A DNA stretch of 64,000 nucleotides from Mesorhizobium tamadayense (GCF_003863365.1 NZ_RQXT01000022.1:35039-99038), one strand, 5' to 3'; shown: positions 8,999 to 17,982, numbered from the stretch's first letter. Program-made: numbers and translations. Notes: generated from the sequence alone by a model not told the origin.

Positions 8999-9136
8999 TG
9001 GTTTTCCCTATTGCTGGAAGGCGCCGCGCTGGCCGGGCCGAAATTGCTATTTTTGCCTCGCTTCCGCCACGACTTTTTTTAAGCTGGACCATCTTTCCCT
9101 GCGGCCTGCCATCGGTCGCGACGATCGGAGCACTTC

Positions 9137-9967
9137 ATGCGCGTGACGCGCCTTTTCCTTTCCGCCGCCTTGCTTTCGATGACCATCCCCATGGCTCCGG
9201 CGTTTGCCGTGCCCGCGCTGCAAGCGCACCGCGCCGTCTACGACCTTACCCTCAACAAAGCGTCCGACCGCTCGGGCATCACCGGCATTTCCGGCCGCAT
9301 GGTGTATGAGTTCAACGGCTCTGCCTGCGAGGGCTACACGGTGAAGTTCCGCTTCGTCACCCAGATCGTCACCAGCGAAACCACCAGGCTGACAGACCAG
9401 CAGACGACGACGTTCGAGGACGCCGAGGGCAAGACCTTCTCCTTCGTGACGAAATCCTTCGTCGACCAGAACCTCGACAAGGAGGTCAAGGGCATGGCGA
9501 CCAGGGGGGCGAAAGGCCTCAAGGTCGATATCGACAAGCCCGAGAAGAACACGCTGGAACTCGCCGCCACGCAATTCCCGACCCAGCATCTGGTCGAGTT
9601 GATCGGCAAGGCCGAAAAGGGCGAGAACTTCTATCAGACCAATCTGTTCGACGGCTCCGAGGACGCCAATAAGGTGATGACGACCACCGTCGTCGTCGGC
9701 AAGAAGGCCGACGCGGAGAAGTCCGACCCGGAGGCGCCGGCGCTCGCCAAGCTCGCCACCGACAAGTACTGGCCGGTCGACATCGCTTATTTCGACGATA
9801 CCGGCAAAGGCGGCGAGGAAGTGCCGGAGTACCGGATCAGCTTCAAGCTGCATGAGAACGGCATCACGCGCGATCTCGTCATGGACTATGGCGACTTCTC
9901 GATGACCGGCAAATTGGTGAACCTGTCGCTGTTCGATCAGGCCAAGCCTTGCCCGGCCTCGAAATAG
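9137..9967 (+). CDS. eipB: Cell envelope integrity protein EipB (DUF1849)
   Basis: This 276-residue periplasmic protein has a signal peptide of about 24 residues ending AFA before VPALQAHRAVYDL. The DUF1849 hallmarks are the HRAVYDLTL start, FEFNGSAC-like MVYEFNGSACEGY, and a C-terminal PCPASK. The two cysteines (SAC and PC) correspond to the conserved EipB disulfide. In Brucella EipB forms a spiral-like beta structure and supports envelope integrity together with EipA and other envelope factors. It is monocistronic and diverges from the RidA gene. Confidence 0.88.
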   Translation: MRVTRLFLSAALLSMTIPMAPAFAVPALQAHRAVYDLTLNKASDRSGITGISGRMVYEFNGSACEGYTVKFRFVTQIVTSETTRLTDQQTTTFEDAEGKTFSFVTKSFVDQNLDKEVKGMATRGAKGLKVDIDKPEKNTLELAATQFPTQHLVELIGKAEKGENFYQTNLFDGSEDANKVMTTTVVVGKKADAEKSDPEAPALAKLATDKYWPVDIAYFDDTGKGGEEVPEYRISFKLHENGITRDLVMDYGDFSMTGKLVNLSLFDQAKPCPASK

Positions 9968-10063
9968 CAGCGGGTTAACCACAAAGCGGCGTGCCGCGGC
10001 GGCCTGACTTGAAGGCGCCGCAATCCTGTCCCAGCTTTCCTGAAGGCATTTCGGGGGAGAGGC

Positions 10064-11359
10064 TTGGGCAGGATCGACGTGTTCGTGGCGCCGCGACCCA
10101 ATCCGGCGCTGATCAATGTAATGACGATCGTCAACCGCATCGTCATGCTGCATGGCGTTCCCGGGCTCCGTGATTTGTTGCCGTTCAACAGGCTCGCCGG
10201 CCTGCGCGGCGTCGCCAATGTCCGCCACATCGACTTTCCCGCCGCCGACCAACAACGGCTGCAGGCCTGCTGCGGCGAGGGGCAAGCGACGTTCATCACG
10301 CCCAACCATCCGGAATTCTTCACCGACTGGATGATCGACAAGGAGATCGTCTCGCGCGTCAGCCCGCTTGCCGCGTCCTGGGCCACGCATGGCGTGGTCA
10401 ACGGGCTTGGCCGGCTGATGCAGAAATTCTGGCTGGCCAACAATCTGATCGCGCAGATCCCGGGCAACAGCGAAGCCGCCAAGGCGCATTCGGTCGACTG
10501 GGCGCTGAAAGGCTATGGGGTGTTGCTTCACCCGGAAGGCAGCGTCGGCTGGCACGGCAATTATGTCGCGCCGCTGCTTCCCGGCGCGGTGGAGATGGGG
10601 CTCGCGGCGCTGCCGCGCGGCCGCGAGACGAACACGGATTTCAAGGTCTGGGTCGCCCCGGTGGTGTGGAAGCTCGCTTTCACCGGTAATGTCGAGCGGG
10701 CGCTTGCCAGGGAATGCGCCTATGTCGAGAAAAGTCTGAAAATCGAAGGCGCCGCAAACGGCCCGCTGCCGGAGCGCGTCTATCGCCTCTATTCAACCCT
10801 GTTGTCCCGCGACGAACAGGCCTGCGGCGTGACGGCGCAGGAGAGCGTTCCCTATGCTGTCCGCCAGCAACGAGTGCTGACCGAGCTTGGCAAGCGACTC
10901 GCGGAAGACGTTGCGGCCGATGCCGGCCTCGACCTGGCCGAACTGCTGCGGCGTTCACGCCGCTGGCTGCGCGACGGAAAGGCCGGTGCTGATGCGCAGA
11001 AAGGCGTGCGAAAACTGACCGAAACGATCCAGCGCATTCAGCGCGTCGGCTCATGGGCCTTCGTCAATGCGACCATCACCCAGGAAGAGATCGCCGAGCA
11101 TCTGAAGCGTCTCCGCAACGATTATTGCAAGGGCTCATTGCGCGACACGATCAACCGCTTCGTCCCGCAGCCTGCCGGGCCGCGCTGCGCCCATATCCGC
11201 GTGCCGGAGCCGTTGGGATTGCACGCTTATGACGGCTCGGTCGACGAGGCGCTCGCCTTGTTGCGCTCACGCATGCAGGACGCCGTGACGAAGATCGTGA
11301 CCGAGGTCGATGCCGCTGGCGGCTTCATTTCCTATCCGAATCCCTTCTATCATCGCTGA
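10064..11359 (+). CDS. Acyltransferase-like protein with PlsC-type motifs
   Basis: This 431-residue soluble protein has TPNHPEFFTDW at about residues 88-98 and LLHPEGSVGW at about 152-161. These resemble motif I (NHxSxxD) and motif III (FPEGT) of glycerolipid acyltransferases. The first motif reads H-x5-D, not H-x4-D, so catalysis is uncertain. The C-terminal half (about 230-431) is helical and unassigned. I start at TTG 10064 because GGGGGAGA at 10053-10060 is well placed and no in-frame ATG fits better. It may act in membrane lipid assembly, but the acceptor cannot be named. Confidence 0.6.
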   Translation: MGRIDVFVAPRPNPALINVMTIVNRIVMLHGVPGLRDLLPFNRLAGLRGVANVRHIDFPAADQQRLQACCGEGQATFITPNHPEFFTDWMIDKEIVSRVSPLAASWATHGVVNGLGRLMQKFWLANNLIAQIPGNSEAAKAHSVDWALKGYGVLLHPEGSVGWHGNYVAPLLPGAVEMGLAALPRGRETNTDFKVWVAPVVWKLAFTGNVERALARECAYVEKSLKIEGAANGPLPERVYRLYSTLLSRDEQACGVTAQESVPYAVRQQRVLTELGKRLAEDVAADAGLDLAELLRRSRRWLRDGKAGADAQKGVRKLTETIQRIQRVGSWAFVNATITQEEIAEHLKRLRNDYCKGSLRDTINRFVPQPAGPRCAHIRVPEPLGLHAYDGSVDEALALLRSRMQDAVTKIVTEVDAAGGFISYPNPFYHR

Positions 11360-11422
11360 CTTCACTCCGGCCCGGGCGACTGTGAACGGGCCGGTGACGT
11401 CGGTTGGAGTGCTGCAAACCCG

Positions 11423-11701
11423 ATGGCTGTCTATGTCGATGCGGCGATCTGGAAATGGGCCGGCCATCGCTGGTGCCATCTGCTCGCCGACGACACCGAC
11501 GAGTTGCACCGCTTTGCCGCCAAGCTCGGCCTAAAACGCTCATCCTACCAGGGACCGCCGAAGACTTCTGCGCCGCATTACGATATCACCGGCTTCGAGC
11601 GCGACCGTGCGGTACGGCTAGGCGCAATCGAATGCAGCCGCGAAGAGATCGTCGCGATTTTCAGGCGCGTCCGGGTGCCAAACGGGAAGATACAACCATG
11701 A
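11423..11701 (+). CDS. DUF4031 domain protein
   Basis: This is a 92-residue cytoplasmic protein beginning MAVYVDAAIWKWAGHRWCHLLADD, a pattern typical of the DUF4031 family. It also contains HYDITGFERDRAVRLGA and ends in basic sequence. The function is unknown. Its TGA overlaps the ATG of the LysE-type exporter by 4 bp, so the two are translationally coupled. Confidence 0.8.
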   Translation: MAVYVDAAIWKWAGHRWCHLLADDTDELHRFAAKLGLKRSSYQGPPKTSAPHYDITGFERDRAVRLGAIECSREEIVAIFRRVRVPNGKIQP

Positions 11702-12297
11702 CGTTGACGGCATTTCTGGCTTATTGTGCCGCGATCATGATCGCTGCGGCCACGCCCGGCCCTGCGATGTTTGCTGTCATCACCAACGGGATCTCGCGTG
11801 GCTTCGTTCGCGCCTTCATGGCCGGTGTCGGCGTCGCCGCCGGCGACGCGGTGCTGGTCACCTTGGCGCTGCTCGGCCTTGTGGCGTTGGCACAGACCTT
11901 CGAATGGGTTTTTCTCGCCCTGAAATATGCGGGTGCCGCCTATCTGGTCTTTCTCGGCATCAGGATGTGGCGGTCGGCCGCCGCGCAACCCGATGGCCTG
12001 CAAGCGCAGCCGAGGCTGTCCCGATCGTTTTTGCTCGGCGCGTCCATCGCGCTGGGCAACCCCAAGGCAATTCTGTTCCACGCTTCCATAATGCCGCTGA
12101 TCCTCGACCTGGATACGATGACCTTCGGCGACGGGCTGCTCGTGGTGATCAGCGTCAATATCGCCACCATGGGTGTCTATGCCGCACTTTCCGGGCGGGC
12201 CTCGGGCTGGTTCAGGACAACGAAGCGCATGCGCCTGATAAACAGGTTCGCAGGCGGCGCCATGATCGGCACTGATGCGCTGATCGCCGCACGCTGA
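11698..12297 (+). CDS. LysE/RhtB family exporter
   Basis: This 199-residue inner-membrane protein has five to six hydrophobic segments. The N-terminal ATPGPAMFAVITNGISRG is the family signature (TPGP), and GASIALGNPKAILFH is the second conserved block. Members export amino acids such as homoserine, threonine or lysine; the substrate here is not predictable. I start at ATG 11698 inside the DUF4031 stop overlap. An upstream extension in the same frame lacks homology and overlaps the DUF4031 gene. Confidence 0.88.
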   Translation: MTLTAFLAYCAAIMIAAATPGPAMFAVITNGISRGFVRAFMAGVGVAAGDAVLVTLALLGLVALAQTFEWVFLALKYAGAAYLVFLGIRMWRSAAAQPDGLQAQPRLSRSFLLGASIALGNPKAILFHASIMPLILDLDTMTFGDGLLVVISVNIATMGVYAALSGRASGWFRTTKRMRLINRFAGGAMIGTDALIAAR

Positions 12298-12316
12298 GTC
12301 GAGCGACGCGACGCCG

Positions 12317-12345
12317 CTTGCGTTTGTCGCGCTTCCCCTCTATAT
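12317..12345 (+). promoter_or_regulatory. Candidate sigma-70 promoter of rpsB-tsf
   Basis: CTTGCG at 12317-12322, a 17-bp spacer, and CTATAT at 12340-12345 match the rhizobial housekeeping pattern CTTGAC-N17-CTATAT at 10 of 12 positions. Transcription would begin near 12352, giving a leader of about 120 nt. Confidence 0.6.
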
Positions 12346-12355
12346 GCGCGCTCAT

Positions 12356-12473
12356 TCCACACACGGACTTTGGTGTCTGCCCGGGAGAAATCCGGCTGAA
12401 ACCTCCGGTGGCATCGAGGACATAAGTCCGAAAATGCCTGTGTCCGTGGAGGCCAACCGGAAAGGAACTAAGA
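12356..12473 (+). promoter_or_regulatory. Structured rpsB leader with competing stems
   Basis: The untranslated region holds CACGGAC at 12362-12368, which pairs with GTCCGTG at 12442-12448. The overlapping CGGACTT at 12364-12370 can instead pair with AAGTCCG at 12424-12430. The two 7-bp helices exclude each other, as expected of an autoregulatory ribosomal-protein leader. S2-binding leaders upstream of rpsB are known in other proteobacteria; whether this one belongs to a described family is not decided here. Confidence 0.5.
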
Positions 12474-13253
12474 ATGGCTCTGCCTGATTTCAGCATGCGC
12501 CAGCTTTTGGAAGCTGGTGTTCACTTCGGCCACCAGACCCACCGCTGGAACCCGAAGATGGCGCCTTACATCTATGGCGCCCGCAACAACATCCACATCA
12601 TCGACCTGTCGCAGACGGTGCCGCTGCTGCACCAGGCCCTGAAGCAGGTTTCCGACACCGTCGCCAAGGGCGGCCGCGTGCTGTTCGTCGGCACCAAGCG
12701 CCAGGCTTCGGACATCGTCGCCGACGCCGCGCAGCGTTCGGCCCAGTACTATGTCAACTCGCGTTGGCTGGGCGGCATGCTGACGAACTGGAAGACGATC
12801 TCGAACTCGATCCAGCGGCTGCGCAAGCTCGACGAGACGCTCGGCGGCGAGGCCCAGGGCCTCACCAAGAAGGAGCGCCTCAACCTCGATCGCGAGCGCG
12901 AGAAGCTCAACAAGGCGCTGGGCGGCATCAAGGACATGGGCTCGACGCCGGACCTGATGTTCGTCATCGACACCAACAAGGAAGCGATCGCCATCCTCGA
13001 GGCCAAGCGCCTCGGCATCCCGGTCGTCGCCATCATCGATTCGAACTGCGATCCGGACAAGATCGACTTCCCGATCCCGGGCAATGACGACGCGGCGCGC
13101 GCCATCCAGCTCTACTGCGATCTGATCGCCAAGGCTGCCATCGACGGTATCGCCCGTCAGCAGGGCGCGCTCGGCATGGACATCGGCGCGTCGGCCGAGG
13201 CCCCCGTCGAGCCGGCGCTCGACACCCCGGCGGCCGAGGCTCCGGAAGCTTGA
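12474..13253 (+). CDS. rpsB: 30S ribosomal protein S2
   Basis: This 259-residue S2 begins MALPDFSMRQLLEAGVHFGHQ and keeps the core blocks YIYGARNNIHIIDL, SRWLGGMLTNWKT and FVIDTNKEAIAILEA. The last 25 residues are an Ala/Pro/Glu-rich acidic tail common in alphaproteobacteria. It docks last onto the small subunit and is needed with S1 for initiation. The AAGGAACTAAG ribosome site lies just upstream. It is followed by tsf, as in most bacteria, with a hairpin between them. Confidence 0.98.
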   Translation: MALPDFSMRQLLEAGVHFGHQTHRWNPKMAPYIYGARNNIHIIDLSQTVPLLHQALKQVSDTVAKGGRVLFVGTKRQASDIVADAAQRSAQYYVNSRWLGGMLTNWKTISNSIQRLRKLDETLGGEAQGLTKKERLNLDREREKLNKALGGIKDMGSTPDLMFVIDTNKEAIAILEAKRLGIPVVAIIDSNCDPDKIDFPIPGNDDAARAIQLYCDLIAKAAIDGIARQQGALGMDIGASAEAPVEPALDTPAAEAPEA

Positions 13254-13258
13254 AAAGC

Positions 13259-13278
13259 GAAGGCCGGTTCCGGCCTTC
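13259..13278 (+). terminator. Hairpin between rpsB and tsf (partial terminator or attenuator)
   Basis: GAAGGCCGG-TT-CCGGCCTTC forms a 9-bp stem directly after the rpsB stop codon, followed only by ATCTTT. The weak T tract suggests partial readthrough into tsf. Confidence 0.6.
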
Positions 13279-13372
13279 ATCTTTCCAATAAGTTGGCGCG
13301 CTAAAGCGCTTTTGCCGGGCGCATCATCGGGTTTCGATGGTGCGTCGGCGCATTTGAGACAAAGAGGCGACA

Positions 13373-14293
13373 ATGAGCATTTCGGCTGCACAGGTCAAAG
13401 AACTCCGCGACTTGACCGGCGCGGGCATGATGGACTGCAAGGCTGCGTTGAACGAAACCAACGGCAACATGGAAGAGGCCGTCGACTGGCTGCGCAAGAA
13501 GGGCATCTCGAAGGCCGACAAGAAGGCCGGCCGCACCGCGGCGGAGGGCCTGATCGGCGTCGATTCCGGCGTTCGTGAAGCCGCCATCGTCGAGGTCAAT
13601 TCCGAGACCGACTTCGTCGCGCGCAATGCCGCCTTCCAGGAAATCGTCGCCAACGTCGCCAAGGTCGCGCTCGCCTATGGCACGACCGAAGCTGTTGCCG
13701 CGGCCAAGTATCCGGGCTCCGACAAGTCGATCACCGATACCATCAAGGACGCGGTCGGCACCAGCGGCGAGAACATGGGCTTCCGCCGCTCGGCCAAGCT
13801 GACCGTGCCGCATGGCACGGTTGCAACCTATGTCCATAACGCCGTTGCCGACGGCCTCGGCAAGCTCGGCGTGCTCGTCGCGATCGAGACCACCGGCAAC
13901 GAGCATGCCGCCCACGCCTTTGCCCGCCAGGTTGCCATGCATGTCGCCGCCACCAACCCGATGGCGCTGACCACGGAAGAACTCGATCCGGCAGCGGTCG
14001 AGCGCGAGAAGGCGATCTTCGCCGACCAGGCGCGCCAGACCGGCAAGCCGGAGGCGATCATCGAGAAGATGGTCGAGGGCCGCCTGCGCAAGTTCTACGA
14101 GGAGGTGGTGCTTTTGAAGCAGGCCTTCGTGCTCAATCCCGACATCACTGTCGAGAAGGCGCTGAAGGATGCCGAGAAGGAGATCGGCGCTCCGGCCAAG
14201 ATCAGCGCCTACCTGCGCTTCGCGCTCGGCGAGGGCATCGAGAAGGAAACGACCGATTTCGCGGCGGAAGTTGCGGCCGTGGTCAAGAAATAG
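13373..14293 (+). CDS. tsf: Elongation factor Ts
   Basis: This 306-residue guanine nucleotide exchange factor acts on EF-Tu. The N-terminal UBA-like module with VKELRDLTGAGMMDCKAAL is present. The core TDFVARN motif, which inserts into EF-Tu to displace magnesium, is in SETDFVARNAAF. The length is normal for alphaproteobacteria. AGAGGCG precedes the ATG. It follows rpsB and converges on the LysR gene 28 bp downstream. Confidence 0.98.
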   Translation: MSISAAQVKELRDLTGAGMMDCKAALNETNGNMEEAVDWLRKKGISKADKKAGRTAAEGLIGVDSGVREAAIVEVNSETDFVARNAAFQEIVANVAKVALAYGTTEAVAAAKYPGSDKSITDTIKDAVGTSGENMGFRRSAKLTVPHGTVATYVHNAVADGLGKLGVLVAIETTGNEHAAHAFARQVAMHVAATNPMALTTEELDPAAVEREKAIFADQARQTGKPEAIIEKMVEGRLRKFYEEVVLLKQAFVLNPDITVEKALKDAEKEIGAPAKISAYLRFALGEGIEKETTDFAAEVAAVVKK

Positions 14294-14321
14294 CCCGAAG
14301 AAAAAAGTAAGGCTAAAGAGC

Positions 14322-15248
14322 TCAGGCAACTCGGTCGGGTGTCCGCATGGATGCCCGGCCGATTTCTTGTGCGGTATCGATAAAGGCCCTCAGCTTCGGC
14401 GCCATCGACGCCCGGCGCGGGAAGTAAAGGAAGAGCCCCGGCTCCTCGATCGCCGTCTTCGGCAGGATCTGGACCAGACGACCGGCGGCGAGATCGGCGC
14501 GCACCAGCGGCTCGAACACATAGGCGAGCCCGACGCCGGCAAGCACAAGGTCGATCGCCGCAAGCGAATCGGTGACGACGGCCGTGCCGTGCGTCTCGAC
14601 CACGATATCCTTGCCGCCCTCGTTCAGATCCCAGCGATAGAGCCCGCCGGCGCGGACAAGCCGGTAGCCGATGCAGTTGTGTTTCGCGAGGTCGGCCACG
14701 TCACGCGGACGGCCGTGCTTTCCGATATAGGCGGGCGAAGCGACGACCACGGCCTTGAAGGGCGGCGTCAACCGCACGGTGATCATGTCCTGTGCGATCA
14801 TCTCGCCCAGCCTGATGCCGGCGTCGAATCCCTCGCCGACGATATCGACCAGGGCCTGGTCCGCGAAAACCTCGACCGTCACATCCGGATAGCGCTCGGC
14901 CATGGCCGCGACCACCGGCGTCACCGCCAAGGGGATCGCGATGTTGGAGGCGTTGATCCTGAGCAGGCCGGAGGGGCGGCCCTTGATGCCGCGGATGCGG
15001 TCCATCCGCTCAGTGATATCCTGAAGGGCGGGGGCCGCCGTCTCAACCAATGCCTTGCCGGCTTCGGTCAGCGAAACGCTGCGCGTGGTGCGCGCAAACA
15101 GCGGCTGGCCGATGCGCTCCTCCACCAGCCGCACGGCATGGCTGACGGCCGACGGGCTCATGCCGAGCTCGGCCGCGGCAAGCGCGAAGCCGCCGCGTCG
15201 CGCCACTGCAACGACAACAGGCAGGTGTGCGAGCAGATCCCGGTCCAT
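14322..15248 (-). CDS. LysR family transcriptional regulator
   Basis: This 308-residue regulator has an N-terminal winged helix-turn-helix (FALAAAELGMSPSAVSHAVRLVEERIGQPLF, residues about 20-52) and a LysR substrate domain of the type found in CrgA/AaeR-like regulators (GLLRINA, DAGIRLGE, GVGLAYVFEP). It diverges from the SnoaL-like gene across a 115-bp gap. By LysR habit it probably controls that gene and the aldo/keto reductase behind it. The inducer is unknown. Confidence 0.92.
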   Translation of the reverse strand: MDRDLLAHLPVVVAVARRGGFALAAAELGMSPSAVSHAVRLVEERIGQPLFARTTRSVSLTEAGKALVETAAPALQDITERMDRIRGIKGRPSGLLRINASNIAIPLAVTPVVAAMAERYPDVTVEVFADQALVDIVGEGFDAGIRLGEMIAQDMITVRLTPPFKAVVVASPAYIGKHGRPRDVADLAKHNCIGYRLVRAGGLYRWDLNEGGKDIVVETHGTAVVTDSLAAIDLVLAGVGLAYVFEPLVRADLAAGRLVQILPKTAIEEPGLFLYFPRRASMAPKLRAFIDTAQEIGRASMRTPDRVA

Positions 15249-15363
15249 TCATGAGTGATATCGCACAGTCTTTGCGAACAATGCAATCTTATCGATGCCG
15301 ACGCGCTGCTCCACATTATCCGCCAACACATCGGCGGCGGGCTGATGCTTAAGGAGAAGAGAC

Positions 15364-15891
15364 ATGAATGCTTTGAGACACGTGACCTTCGCGGCAGGAC
15401 TGGCGCTGGCGCCGGTCGATGCCGGCGGAGCCGAACCGGCGGGCTGGCAGGCGCTTGCCGACGAGCGCGCCGTCATCCGTATCGCGGACGCCATCGACCG
15501 CGCCGTCGATGCGCAGGACTGGAAGCTGGCGCGCAGCTATTTCGCCGACCGCGTCACCGTCGATTTCAGCAGCCTTTCCGGGCAGCCGCCGGCCACCATC
15601 GCCTCTGACGACCTGATCGGCACCTGGGCGGCCAACCTCAAGGGCAGCAAGACCAGCCTGCACCTGCGCACCAACCACCAGACCGACATCGATGGCGACA
15701 CGGCGACCGTCCATTCCAATGGCTATGCCTGGAACCGGATGGAGGGCAATGGCGACCCGCTCTGGGAAGTGTGGGGCACCTACGAGCACCACCTGATCCG
15801 CTCCGGCGCGGGCTGGAAGGTCGACGGCTTCACCTTCCGCGTGACGCATGAGCGCGGCAATCCCTGGGTGAAGTCGACCCCCGGCCAATAA
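15364..15891 (+). CDS. SnoaL-like/NTF2-fold secreted protein
   Basis: This 175-residue protein has a short hydrophobic N-terminus (about 22 residues ending in DAGGAE) that may be a weak signal peptide, then a SnoaL_4-type cone fold. Family features are ADAIDRAVDAQDWKLARSYFADRVTVDF near the start and YEHHLIRSGAGWKVDGFTFRV near the end. Such proteins act as small dehydratases, isomerases or ligand-binding proteins. AAGGAGAAG at 15350-15358 gives a strong ribosome site. It lies 23 bp ahead of the aldo/keto reductase and is probably co-transcribed with it under the divergent LysR regulator. Confidence 0.75.
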   Translation: MNALRHVTFAAGLALAPVDAGGAEPAGWQALADERAVIRIADAIDRAVDAQDWKLARSYFADRVTVDFSSLSGQPPATIASDDLIGTWAANLKGSKTSLHLRTNHQTDIDGDTATVHSNGYAWNRMEGNGDPLWEVWGTYEHHLIRSGAGWKVDGFTFRVTHERGNPWVKSTPGQ

Positions 15892-15914
15892 GCTGAACAC
15901 GATCGGAACACATC

Positions 15915-17024
15915 ATGAGCATGACATATTACACGCTCGGCAACAGCGGCCTGCGCGTCAGCCGGCTGGCGCTGGGCACCATGACCTTCGGCACCGAATG
16001 GGGCTGGGGCGCCGACAGGGAAACCGCCCGCGCCATGTTCGATGCTTTCGTCGGGGCAGGCGGCAATTTCTTCGACACCGCCGATCTCTATACCGGCGGC
16101 ACCGCCGAGACCTGGCTTGGCGAATTCATCGCCGAGCGCGGCTTGCGCGACAAGGCGGTGATCGCCACTAAATTCACCTTCAATTCAGAACCGGGCAATC
16201 CGAATGGCGGCGGCAATGGCCGCAAGAACATCATGCGCGCCGTGGACGCTTCGCTGAAGCGGCTCGGAACCGACTATATCGACCTCTATCTCATGCATGT
16301 CTGGGACAGGCTGACGCCTGCCGAGGAGGTGCTGCGCACGCTTGACGATCTGGTGCGCGCGGGCAAGGTGCGCCATGTCGGCCTTTCCGACGTGCCGGCC
16401 TGGTATGCGGGCCGGGCGCAGGCGATCGCCGAACTGCGCGGCTATGAGCCGGTCTCGGCCCTGCAGCTCGAATATTCGCTGGCCGAACGCACGATCGAGC
16501 ATGAATTCGTGCCTTTGGCCACGCGTCACGGCGCCGGCATCATGGTCTGGAGCCCGCTGGCCAGCGGGCTGCTCAGCGGCAAGTACCGCCCGACGCAGGC
16601 CGGGAACGCCGGGCGGCTCGACGGTTTTCGCAACACCACGCATCCGGGCTTCCAGAAATTCAGCGACCGCAACTGGGCAATCGTGGCTGAGCTCGAGAAG
16701 GTGGCCGCCGAAGTCGGCCGCAGCATGGCCCAGGTGGCGCTCAATTGGGTTACGACGCAGCCCGGCGTCGCCACCGTCATCCTCGGCGCGACGAAGCTCG
16801 CGCAGCTGCAGGACAACCTAGGGGCGCTCGATTTTTCGATCGCGCCCGAGCTTCGCAAGCGGCTCGATTCGGTGAGCAGCGCGCCGGCGCCGTTCCCGCA
16901 TTCCTATTTTGGACCCGAGATCCAGGTCAGGGTGGCTGGCGGCACCGTGACCGGCGACAAGCCTTCCGGCTATTCGCTGCCGGTCCTGGTCGAAGGCGAG
17001 GCGGTCAGCATCAGCAGCAACTGA
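15915..17024 (+). CDS. Aldo/keto reductase
   Basis: This 369-residue NADPH-dependent oxidoreductase has a TIM-barrel fold. The catalytic tetrad is visible: Asp and Tyr in FFDTADLYTGG, Lys in VIATKF, and His in LYLMHVWD. The cofactor end has VILGATKLAQLQDNLGAL. The barrel proper ends near residue 330; the remaining residues are a Gly/Ser-rich tail. Its substrate is not evident. It sits behind the SnoaL-like gene and ends at a hairpin (17048-17077) before pyrH. Confidence 0.93.
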   Translation: MSMTYYTLGNSGLRVSRLALGTMTFGTEWGWGADRETARAMFDAFVGAGGNFFDTADLYTGGTAETWLGEFIAERGLRDKAVIATKFTFNSEPGNPNGGGNGRKNIMRAVDASLKRLGTDYIDLYLMHVWDRLTPAEEVLRTLDDLVRAGKVRHVGLSDVPAWYAGRAQAIAELRGYEPVSALQLEYSLAERTIEHEFVPLATRHGAGIMVWSPLASGLLSGKYRPTQAGNAGRLDGFRNTTHPGFQKFSDRNWAIVAELEKVAAEVGRSMAQVALNWVTTQPGVATVILGATKLAQLQDNLGALDFSIAPELRKRLDSVSSAPAPFPHSYFGPEIQVRVAGGTVTGDKPSGYSLPVLVEGEAVSISSN

Positions 17025-17047
17025 TCGGAAAGCCTGGGATTTTGCGC

Positions 17048-17077
17048 AAGGGCGCGGCGTGACATCGCCGCGCCCTT
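17048..17077. terminator. Stem-loop after the aldo/keto reductase gene
   Basis: AAGGGCGCGGCG-TGACAT-CGCCGCGCCCTT is a perfect 12-bp stem. It lacks a T run, so it may act as a transcript 3'-end stabiliser or a weak terminator separating this gene from pyrH. Confidence 0.6.
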
Positions 17078-17170
17078 CGTGTATCGGGTCGAACCATCAT
17101 GCCAGCGCCGCCAGGCGAAGCGGGCAGTTTCGCCTCCTGATTTGCCGCGCCGAGATTTTCGAGGAACCAG

Positions 17171-17893
17171 ATGACGGTGAAGCCCCTCTATCGACGTGTC
17201 TTGCTGAAAGCTTCGGGCGAAGCGCTGATGGGAGAACAACATTTCGGCATCGACGTTTCGGTCGTCGACCGCATCGCGGCCGACATAGCCGAGGCGCGCG
17301 CGCTCGGCATCGAAGTCGGCGTCGTCATCGGCGGCGGCAACATCTTCCGGGGCGTGGCCGTCGCTTCCAAGGGCGGCGACCGCGTCACCGGCGATCACAT
17401 GGGAATGCTCGCCACCGTCATCAACTCGCTGGCGCTGCGCACCTCGCTGAACAAGATAGGCGTCGACGCCGTGGTGCTTTCGGCCATCGCCATGCCGGAA
17501 CTCTGCGAAAGCTTCTCGCAGCGCCAGGCAACCGCCTACATGAACCAGGGCAAGGTGGTGATTTTCGCCGGCGGCACCGGCAATCCGTTCTTCACCACCG
17601 ATTCGGCCGCGGCGTTGCGCGCCGCCGAGATCGGCGCCGACGCGCTGTTCAAGGGCACACAGGTCGATGGCGTCTATTCGGCCGACCCCAAGAAGGATTC
17701 GAACGCGGTGCGCTTCGAGCACATAACTCATGCCGAAGTCATCAAACGCGGGCTTACGATCATGGATACGGCCGCGATTGCGCTTGCGCGCGAAAATAAC
17801 ATTCCGATAATCGTCTATTCGATCCACGAAAAGGGTGGTTTCGGCGAAATTCTTAGGGGCGGCGGCCGTTGCACGATCGTCGCGGACAATTGA
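17171..17893 (+). CDS. pyrH: Uridylate kinase (UMP kinase)
   Basis: This 240-residue hexameric UMP kinase phosphorylates UMP to UDP for RNA, DNA and UDP-sugar synthesis. Family features are RVLLKASGEALMG at the N-terminus, VVIGGGNIFRG (phosphate binding), MGMLATVINSLAL, and FAGGTGNPFFTTDSAAALRA. The GAGGAACCAG ribosome site precedes the ATG. It heads the conserved pyrH-frr-uppS-cdsA series. Confidence 0.98.
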   Translation: MTVKPLYRRVLLKASGEALMGEQHFGIDVSVVDRIAADIAEARALGIEVGVVIGGGNIFRGVAVASKGGDRVTGDHMGMLATVINSLALRTSLNKIGVDAVVLSAIAMPELCESFSQRQATAYMNQGKVVIFAGGTGNPFFTTDSAAALRAAEIGADALFKGTQVDGVYSADPKKDSNAVRFEHITHAEVIKRGLTIMDTAAIALARENNIPIIVYSIHEKGGFGEILRGGGRCTIVADN

Positions 17894-17982
17894 CCGGGGC
17901 CGAGGTCGGCGAGATGATTGCCGGTTCAGGACGAGATTAGAAGACAAGCAGTGAACCCGGCGAACGGGTCGAGGAGATGATC

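Noticed and set aside
17977..17982. Earlier ATG as the start of frr
   Set aside because: GAGGAG directly abuts this ATG, leaving no spacing; the ATG at 17983 has a normal 6-nt spacer.
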